DNA of 64,000 bases from UBA2241 sp963777895 (GTDB taxonomy: Bacteria; Actinomycetota; Thermoleophilia; UBA2241): the NCBI GenBank assembly GCA_963777895.1, contig CAVZSF010000006.1, positions 62,001 through 126,000 on the forward strand. The letters are read 5' to 3'. Position 1 is the first letter of the stretch. Each line of letters starts with the position of its first letter. Below, piece after piece: positions 8,278 to 15,700 of this stretch. The notes beneath the pieces were generated by a model, which was not told the origin of the DNA, searched no databases, and saw only the letters and a list, made by a program, of their open reading frames with translations. The position numbers were made by a program, and so were the translations under genes.

Positions 8278-9285
8278 TCATGGCGCAGCGGTCTGAGTGG
8301 GATGGCCGATACCGTACCGCTGCATCCACGTGGCCGTCACCTTCGCCAGCTCGCGCTGCCACTTCACCCGTCCCGTGGTCACCAGATGCCAGTTGTCGGC
8401 GAAGTCCTGGCTTACGAACGGCACGTCGGCGACGAAGTCCAGATACGGCACCTTGTAGGCCTTGGCGACCGCGAGGCTGTCCTGCCGGTAGCGTTCGCGC
8501 TGGGCGTCGAGCCGGTGGCCGACCGTCTGGTCGTTGATCGGCAGATTGAACAGCACGACGTCGAGGCCGCGCTTCTGGCACAGGGCGACCAGGTCGCGGA
8601 GCCGCTGCGCGTCGTAGCTGAAGTTCTCGTCGAAGTACGCCTGCCGCTTGTCGTACCAATAGGTCTGTATCATGGCGATCTTGCGCTCGTCGCGCATGAT
8701 GTGCTTGTCGTCGAAGCGGTGCTGCGGGTAGTCATCCACCTCGTCGAGGGTCAGCGACGGGCTCGGAGCTGGCGGCTGGTACTCCTTCTCCTGCGCGCGC
8801 GTGTAGCGACCCAGGTTGATGCCGATGAGGACGAGCGAGGGGACCTTGGGCAGCGCCCGCACCATCCCGATGTTGTCGTCGAAGCTCTGGTTCGTCGCGC
8901 CCAGGTTGAAGGCGAGGGTGTTGGGCCCGCCCGCCTCGCGGATCTGCTGGCGCCAGCTGCGGTCGCTGATCGTGCACTCGCGAGCCGCCGACCCGCCCAG
9001 CAGGTAGACGGTCGGGCGCTGCGGCGCGTGCGCCTGCAGGTAGCTCATCACCACGTCCACGTGCTTCCAGTCGGCATGCGGCGGCTCCACCACCGGCAGG
9101 CCGCCCGGTCCGAGCGTGACGCTGGCCGACGGGCTCGGCGTCGCCGTGGCGGTCCGGTGCTGAGCCGCCGTCGAGGCCTCGCAGGCGGCGGACCCCAGCG
9201 CGACGACCGCGAGCACGGCCAGCGCGAGCGCCGCCCACATGAGGCGTCGCGGCAGAACGGCGGGCACGCGGGAAGCGACCGGCAT
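8278..9285 (-). CDS. Secreted SGNH-hydrolase-like protein (paralogue 2)
   Basis: 335 residues, clearly a tandem duplicate of the next gene: LLGGSAARE, AFNLGATNQSFDDN, FNLPINDQTVGHRLDAQRER and FADNWHL align block for block. The N-terminus has a signal or lipoprotein-like segment (ALGSAAC near residue 35) and then a Thr/Ser/Pro linker, so it may be lipid-anchored while paralogue 1 is free. The ATG overlaps the TGA of the upstream SDR by one base (TGATG), tying it to that transcript. The same catalytic Ser/His assignment applies. Substrate is unknown. Confidence 0.65.
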   Translation of the reverse strand: MPVASRVPAVLPRRLMWAALALAVLAVVALGSAACEASTAAQHRTATATPSPSASVTLGPGGLPVVEPPHADWKHVDVVMSYLQAHAPQRPTVYLLGGSAARECTISDRSWRQQIREAGGPNTLAFNLGATNQSFDDNIGMVRALPKVPSLVLIGINLGRYTRAQEKEYQPPAPSPSLTLDEVDDYPQHRFDDKHIMRDERKIAMIQTYWYDKRQAYFDENFSYDAQRLRDLVALCQKRGLDVVLFNLPINDQTVGHRLDAQRERYRQDSLAVAKAYKVPYLDFVADVPFVSQDFADNWHLVTTGRVKWQRELAKVTATWMQRYGIGHPTQTAAP

Positions 9286-10073
9286 CAGCCGTAGCCGTAC
9301 CCTGCCGAGGTGCCGAAGTCGATGGAGATGTTGGCGCCGGTGATGGGCGCGGCGGCTGGTGAGGCGAGGAAGTAGACCAGCTCGGCGACCTCCTCGGGCG
9401 TGATGAAGCGCGCGTTCGCCCCCTGCGGGTAGCTCGTAAGCAGCCGGTCGAAGTAGCCCTTCGGATCGCCGCCGCCGTAGGTGTCGGCCTGGTACTGGAG
9501 CATGGGCGTCATGATGTCGGCGGGGCAGACGGCGTTCACCCGCACCAGATCGCCGGCGAGCTCGAGGGCGAGCGCCTTCGTCATGAGGCTCACGCCGCCC
9601 TTCGAGGCCGTGTAGATCGCCGTCTCGGGTGTCCCGACGACGCCGCAGTCGGAACTCAGGTTGACGATGCAGCCCCGGGTCTTGCGCAACTCGGGGATCG
9701 CCCGGCTGCAGCAGAAGAACGTGCCCTTGAGATTGACGTCGACGACGCGGTCCCAGTCGGCCTCCGTCATGGTCTCGGTCGGGCCCTCGACCCAGAGCCC
9801 GGCCGTGTTGACGAGGACGTCGAGACGGCCGGTCTCGGCGACCGCTGTCGCGACGAGCGCCTCGCAATCCGCCACCTGGGTCACGTCACAGCGCATCCCG
9901 TGGACGGACGTCTGCGCCGCGAGCTCGCCGGCCAGCTCGTCGAGCGTCACCGGGTTGATGTCGCCGAGCACGAGGGCCGCGCCGTCCGCCGCGAAGCGGC
10001 GCGCCACCGCGGCCCCGACGCCGCCGGCCGCGCCGGTCACGGCTACCGTCCTGGCGTCGATCTGCTGGGTCAT
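9285..10073 (-). CDS. Short-chain dehydrogenase/reductase (SDR family)
   Basis: 262 residues, a classical SDR. It has TGAAGGVG (cofactor loop, residues 11-18), the NTAG variant of NNAG, the catalytic Ser in NLSSD, and the YTASKGG motif with Tyr and Lys of the active site. An Asp-rich stretch after beta-2 (LGDIN) favours NAD over NADP (inference). It starts at an ATG with GGAGG seven bases upstream. As first gene of the seven-gene minus-strand run it could supply or consume a hydroxy intermediate for the rest of the cluster. Substrate cannot be read from the sequence. Confidence 0.85.
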   Translation of the reverse strand: MTQQIDARTVAVTGAAGGVGAAVARRFAADGAALVLGDINPVTLDELAGELAAQTSVHGMRCDVTQVADCEALVATAVAETGRLDVLVNTAGLWVEGPTETMTEADWDRVVDVNLKGTFFCCSRAIPELRKTRGCIVNLSSDCGVVGTPETAIYTASKGGVSLMTKALALELAGDLVRVNAVCPADIMTPMLQYQADTYGGGDPKGYFDRLLTSYPQGANARFITPEEVAELVYFLASPAAAPITGANISIDFGTSAGYGYG

Positions 10074-10253
10074 GGGTAGCCTCCGAATAACTGAATGGTC
10101 CTTCAATGTTGGCGTAGCTTACCGCGGCCATGCGCTCGCGGCCAGCGTCGTGCGACTCATGCGCTGCGTCTGCTCCGGCGCACTCCCACGATTGCCGCCG
10201 ACGTGCACGCCAAACGCTATTACATGAGGGGCCTCTCTGGTGAGACTAGGACT

Positions 10254-11711
10254 ATGCAGAGTCGAAGCGGAAGGGACGCACTGACGTTCGTCGACCGCGC
10301 CCTGGGCAACGGGCTGGAGCGCCAGGTCACCGCGCACCACCGCCGGCGGCTCGCCGGTCTCGGCTGGCAGCGAGCCCTGGCGCCTGGAGCCGGGTGGTGG
10401 GCAGAGGGCGAGCCGCCGCCACGTACGGGCAACGCGCTCGAGCTGCTGGTGGACGGCGAGACCGCGCTGCCGCGCATGGCTGAGGCGTTGAGCCAGGCAC
10501 GATCGCACGTGGCTCTCGCTGGATGGGAGATCACTCCCGATTTCGCGCTCACCCGCTCCGGTCCGCGGCACGTACTGCAGGACGTGCTCGCCGACCTGGC
10601 CGAGCGGATGCCAGTTCGCGTGCTGCTCTGGGCCGGCGCGCCCCTGCCCATCTTCCGGCCCTGGAGGCTGGGAGTCTTCGCGGTGCGGCGCAGGCTTGCC
10701 GACGGCACGAAGATCGAGGTGGCGCTGGACAGCCGCGAACGACCGCTCCACACCCACCACGAGAAGCTCATCGTGATCGATGACGAGGTCGCGTTCGTGG
10801 GAGGTATCGACCTGACCGACGACCCGGTCGATCGGTTCGACGGCAGCGACCACCCCTACCGCAGGGTGCGCGGCTGGCATGACGTCGCCTGCGAGCTGCG
10901 CGGCCCGATCGTGGGCGACGTGGCCGCGCACATCGCCCTCCGCTGGCGAGAAGTCACCGGCGAGACGCTGAAGGTGCACCGTCCGGCGCCGGCCGGCGAC
11001 GTGGAGGCGCAGATCGTCTCGACCGTGCCCGAGCGACGCTACCGTGGCGCCTGGGAGGGCCGCTTCCGCATCCTCGAGGCATACCTGAAGGCCATCCGCG
11101 AGGCGCAGCACTTCATCTACTTCGAGAACCAGTTCCTCTGGGCGCCTGAGATCGTCGCCGCGATGCGCGACAAGCTGCTGCACCCGCCGACCCCCGAGTT
11201 CAGGGTCGTCGTGCTCCTCCCGTCGAAGGCCTACAACGGTCAGGACGACACGCGCGGGCAGCTGGGGGCACTCGCCGATGCGGACGAGCACGGTCGCCAC
11301 TTCCTCGCCTGTACGATCCACGCCCGCAGCGCCGGCGTGACGACGGCCCCCATCTACGTGCACGCCAAGGTGGGTATCGTGGACGATCGCTGGCTGACGG
11401 TCGGTTCGGCGAACCTGAACGACCACTCGTTGTTCAACGACACCGAGGTCAACGTGGTGACGTGCGATCCTGCCACCGCGCGGGCGGCTCGTCTGCGGCT
11501 GTGGTCCGAGCACCTGGAACGGCCGGAAGAGGAGCTGCAGGGCGACCCGGTGAGCCTTGTCGACGACCTGTGGAAGCCGATCGCCTACGAGCAGCAGGAG
11601 CGGCGGGAGGCGGGCGCGGCGATGACCCATCGCCTCGCCCGCCTCCCCCACGTCTCGAAGCGCCTGCGCCGCCTGCTCGGACCGCTGGACGGTCTCGTGA
11701 TCGATGGATGA
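10254..11711 (+). CDS. Phospholipase D / cardiolipin synthase-like protein
   Basis: 485 residues with two HKD motifs: HHEKLIVIDDEVAFVGG near residue 170 and HAKVGIVDDRWLTVGSANL near residue 370. Each motif contributes a His and Lys to one bilobal PLD active site. FIYFENQFLW between them is also family-typical. It probably catalyses phosphatidyl transfer or hydrolysis at the membrane, although no transmembrane helix is visible. The start was set at the ATG preceded by an AGG-type site. An ATG at 10224 is also in frame but has no ribosome-binding site. It stands alone, divergent from the SDR gene. Standard cardiolipin synthase usually has N-terminal helices, so a soluble PLD enzyme is more likely. 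Confidence 0.8.
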   Translation: MQSRSGRDALTFVDRALGNGLERQVTAHHRRRLAGLGWQRALAPGAGWWAEGEPPPRTGNALELLVDGETALPRMAEALSQARSHVALAGWEITPDFALTRSGPRHVLQDVLADLAERMPVRVLLWAGAPLPIFRPWRLGVFAVRRRLADGTKIEVALDSRERPLHTHHEKLIVIDDEVAFVGGIDLTDDPVDRFDGSDHPYRRVRGWHDVACELRGPIVGDVAAHIALRWREVTGETLKVHRPAPAGDVEAQIVSTVPERRYRGAWEGRFRILEAYLKAIREAQHFIYFENQFLWAPEIVAAMRDKLLHPPTPEFRVVVLLPSKAYNGQDDTRGQLGALADADEHGRHFLACTIHARSAGVTTAPIYVHAKVGIVDDRWLTVGSANLNDHSLFNDTEVNVVTCDPATARAARLRLWSEHLERPEEELQGDPVSLVDDLWKPIAYEQQERREAGAAMTHRLARLPHVSKRLRRLLGPLDGLVIDG

Positions 11712-11820
11712 GAAGCGGGCACGGCCTGGCGCCTGACCACTGAGCGGGCGAGGCGTCGCGGGCGCCGGGCATCCAGTGCCGCGCCGGGCGCGGCGCCCGC
11801 GTCCATCCCGCCCTCGTCGG

Positions 11821-12618
11821 TCAGTAATACAACTCGCTCGGGCCCTTGTACTCCTGGATCGTGTTGCCCCCGTCGATCACGATCAGCTGCCCGGTCAGGT
11901 AGCTGGCGTCGTCGGACCCCAGGAAGCAGATCACCTTCGCGACCTCCTCGGGGTACGCCGACCGGCCCAGCGGGGTGTTCGCCCCGCCCACGTCCTCGCC
12001 GTCGGCCTGGGACCCCGTCGCGATCCAGCCCGGCCCGACAGCATTGACCGTGACGCCGTGCTTGGCGACGTCGAGCGCGAGGCCGCGCGTCATGCCCAGC
12101 ACGCCGGCCTTGGCGGCGCAGTAGGCCGACTCGTCCGGGTTGGCGACGACCGGCCCCGTGACGGACGAGACGTTGACGATGCGCCCGTACTTCCGCTCGA
12201 TCATCCCCGGCACGACGCAACGCGTCACGTTGAACTGCGTCTTGAGGTTGATCGCGATGCCGAAGTCCCACGACGCTTCGGTCATGTCCTGGAAGGCGGT
12301 GAAGTCCTCGTCCTGGCCGAACACGACCATGCCGGCGTTGTTGACCAGTACGTCGATGCGGCCGTAGCAGGTGAGCGCCTCTTCGACGGCCGCCCGCACC
12401 TGCGCCATCTTCGTGAGGTCCGCGGTATGCGACGACACGGTGAAGCCCTCGCTGCGCAACAGCTCGGCACAGTCGTGGACGGCGTCCGCGATGTCGACGA
12501 TGGCGAGCATGGCGCCCTCGTGGCCAAAGACCTTCGCGGTGGCGAAGCCGATGCTGTCCGGCTTCGCGACACCGGTGATGAGCGCGACCTTGCCCTCGAC
12601 CCTGCCCTTGCGTTCCAT
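11821..12618 (-). CDS. Short-chain dehydrogenase/reductase (SDR family)
   Basis: 265 residues. The cofactor loop reads TGVAKPDSIGFATAK, an expanded glycine loop of the kind seen in FabI-like and some NADP-type SDRs. It is followed by NNAG, the NVSSVTG serine and YCAAKAG (catalytic Tyr/Lys). The C-terminal SYLTGQLIVIDGGNTI is typical. The start ATG has AAGGA about eight bases upstream. It is a single gene, divergently placed to the large c-di-GMP regulator with 149 bp between them, and convergent with the PLD gene. Substrate unknown. Confidence 0.85.
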   Translation of the reverse strand: MERKGRVEGKVALITGVAKPDSIGFATAKVFGHEGAMLAIVDIADAVHDCAELLRSEGFTVSSHTADLTKMAQVRAAVEEALTCYGRIDVLVNNAGMVVFGQDEDFTAFQDMTEASWDFGIAINLKTQFNVTRCVVPGMIERKYGRIVNVSSVTGPVVANPDESAYCAAKAGVLGMTRGLALDVAKHGVTVNAVGPGWIATGSQADGEDVGGANTPLGRSAYPEEVAKVICFLGSDDASYLTGQLIVIDGGNTIQEYKGPSELYY

Positions 12619-12767
12619 CCTCGCGTCCTTCCTCGGGGGGTGGCTTCTCGGGCGACATCGTATGCCGGGGACGGGCGCGCCGTCATCACGGCCGTCCGAC
12701 AACATGGCCCCGAGATTCTCTGGGAGGTTCTGTAAAGTTCCGCCTCCCGCGCGCCGATGTATGGCCC

Positions 12768-15700
12768 GTGGGCGTTCTCTCCCCTGCACAGCTCGAGCAC
12801 AGCGAGCGTCACTGGCTGCATGTCCGTGACGTCGCCGAGCTGCTCGCCCTCAGCCCCAACACCGTGCGCCGGTGGACGGACGCCGGGAGGATCCCCGCGC
12901 GTCGCAGCCCCGGCGGTCACCGTCGCTATCTTCTCGAGGAGATCCTCGCTCTTGCCGCCGACCTCGTGCCCGCCGGGAGCGGCGCATCGCCTGGGGGGGC
13001 CGGGACGGTGGAGCTCGTAGAGCCCGCGCCGGCACCGGCTCCCGACGGCTTTGGCGCCGGCGCAGAAGGGGGGGCACCACCGGCGACCGGACGGCAGGCC
13101 ACCGCACTTCCGGCCGAGCTCTTCGCCGAGCTTGCCGCCACGCTTGCCGATGAACCTGACGAGCTTCCGCGACGCGCCGCCCAGGCGCTCGTCGCCCTGA
13201 GCGGCGCGTCGCGCTGCGAGATCGTGCTCGATGAGCGGGGCGGCGGTCGCGTCCTGGTGAGCGCCGGCCCTGAGGGTGACGACGCCGGCAGGCCCGGGAC
13301 GCTGCTGTCGGCGCTGGAGGGCGCCGGGGATGTCTTCGCCGTCAGCAGCGACCGGCCTCGCGGTCACGGACGGGCGCTTCGTGAGCGCGGCTGTCACAGC
13401 CTGCTCTGGGCACCCGTGCGGGCGGGCGGCAGGGACGCCGGCGCACTGGAACTCAGCGACCTCGAGCCGCGCGACCTGACGCCCTACCTGCCGGCGGCGG
13501 CTGCCGTCGCCCGGCTCGTCGCCCACGTGCTGTCTGCTGGCGCGCGCGACGGGGAGCTGGCCGAACGGCGCCGCGCGATGCAGGAGCTCATCGGCATCTC
13601 GGAGGAGGTCGCGCTGGCCGGCGACGTCAGGACCTTCGCGCAACGCCTCGGCGAGCGACTCATGACCGCCACGGCGTGCGACTACGTCGACATCTGGCGC
13701 GTGAGGGACGACGGCTTCCACGCCCTGATGAGCATGGACAGATACGCGGTGGACGAGGCTCTGTCCGACAGAGCGATCACCCTGGAGGAACACCCCGGCA
13801 CCCAAGAAGCACTGCTCGCGGGCAGGCCCTTCATCGTGAACGACCTGACCTGCGACGCGCTGACGACCACGGAGGTCGAGCTCTACCACGAGTGGGGCTG
13901 GGCGAGCTCGGTCAGTCTTCCGATCATGGCTGCCGGCCGCCTCGTCGGAGCCATCGAGCTCTACGACGACGCCGAGCGGCTCTGGGAGGAACAGCTCGAC
14001 TTCCTGACGAACGTGGCCCAGCTCGTCGCCGGGATCTTCGAGAACGCCGTGCTGCTCGCCGAGACGAGTGAGCGGAGCGCCTACCTGCGCCAGCTCGTCG
14101 AGCTGGCCGGCGTGCTCTCCCGCGCCGCCGGTCCCACCGACCTGGCGCAGGCTGCCGCGTCGACGCTGCAGCGTCTCACCGGCGCCGAGGATTGCGATGT
14201 CTGGTGGCTCGACGAGGGCGTGTACCGCTGCCTCGCCAGTGTCGACCGCACGGGCCTCGACGAGAAGGTGGTCGGCAACGCGCTCGACCTGAGCGTCTTC
14301 CCAGCGACGGTCCAGGCCCTGGAGCGCCGCGAGCTCCTCGTCTGTCGCAGCCTGGACGATCCGATCCTCAGCGATCCCGAGCGCGACGACTGGGCCGAGT
14401 ACGGCTTTCAGAGCAACCTCACCCTGCCGCTCGTGGCCGGCGACGAGCTCGTCGGGATGATCGACCTGTTCGACACGCGTCCGCGCGACTACGCGGAGGT
14501 CAGGGACATCGTGGTGAGCGCCGGGCGGATGGTGGCGGACGGGCTGAAGAACGCCCAGTTGCTGGGCAGCCTGCGCCAGAGCAACGATGGTCTGAGCGAG
14601 CTGCTCGAACTCGGCGACCTCGTCAGTGAGGCCGACGACCTCGAGGAGCTCGTGCGAGCTGTGGCCCAGCGCCTGCGCCAGGTCCTGCACGCAGAGAACT
14701 GCGACATCTTCCGCATCGACGACGACAAGCTGACGTGCCTGGCGAGCATCGACAGTCGCGGCTGGGACGAGGGCGAGATCGGCAAGTGCTCGCCGTTGGA
14801 GGAGTTTCCCCGCACGGTGACGTCGCTGCGAGAGAACAGGCCGATCGTGGCAGACGATATCGCCGCGCTCGGCCTCGCGGAAGACGAGCTCGCCCTCTAC
14901 AGTCGCTGGGGCTACCAGAGCATGGTCTCGCTGCCGCTCGTGCTCGACGGCAGGCCGGTGGGCCTCATCGACGTCTTCGACACACGCGCGCGCGACTGGT
15001 CCGAGCTGCTCGACTTCATCCGCAACGTGGGCCGTCTGCTCGCCGGAGCCTTCGAGAAGGCCGTGCTGGTCGACCAGCTCGCTGCCGGCAACAAGGACCT
15101 CCGCATGCTGGTCGACGCGAGCCTCGAGTTCGGGGCGACCCTCGACTATCAGGAAATGCTCGCGATGGTGGCGGCGCGCGTCCGCGAGGTCACGGCAGCC
15201 GACGCCTGCGACATCGCGAGCCTGGAGGGCGACGAGGTCGTCACCCTTGTCTCGCTGGGCGAGCCCGTCGACCGGGAAGGCGCTGGGCTCCACTACCAGA
15301 TGAGCGACTTCACGACATACCAGCGAGCCTTTGCGACCCAGCAGCCGGCCCTCGTCGACGACGTGCTCGCAGACGCGCGCATGGGTGCGCTTGACCACGA
15401 GGAAGCGGCCCTCTGGGGCTACCGCGCCTCGGCCGACGTGCCCCTCATCGTCCAGGGCGAGGTCATCGGGTTCGTCTCTGTCTACAAGGCGGAGCCGGGG
15501 TTCTTCGGTCAGATCCCGCTCGTCGTGGGCCTCGCCCAGATCGCCGCGCAGGCGCTGGCGAACGCGCGCGTGTACCGTCGTCTCGACGAGCACGCGCGCC
15601 GTCTGACCCTGATGACGGACTCGGCGCTCGAGCTCGCCTCGACGCTGGACCTGCGCGACATCCTGAAGGCGACCGCCTGGCGCCTCTGCGCGGCGGTCGA

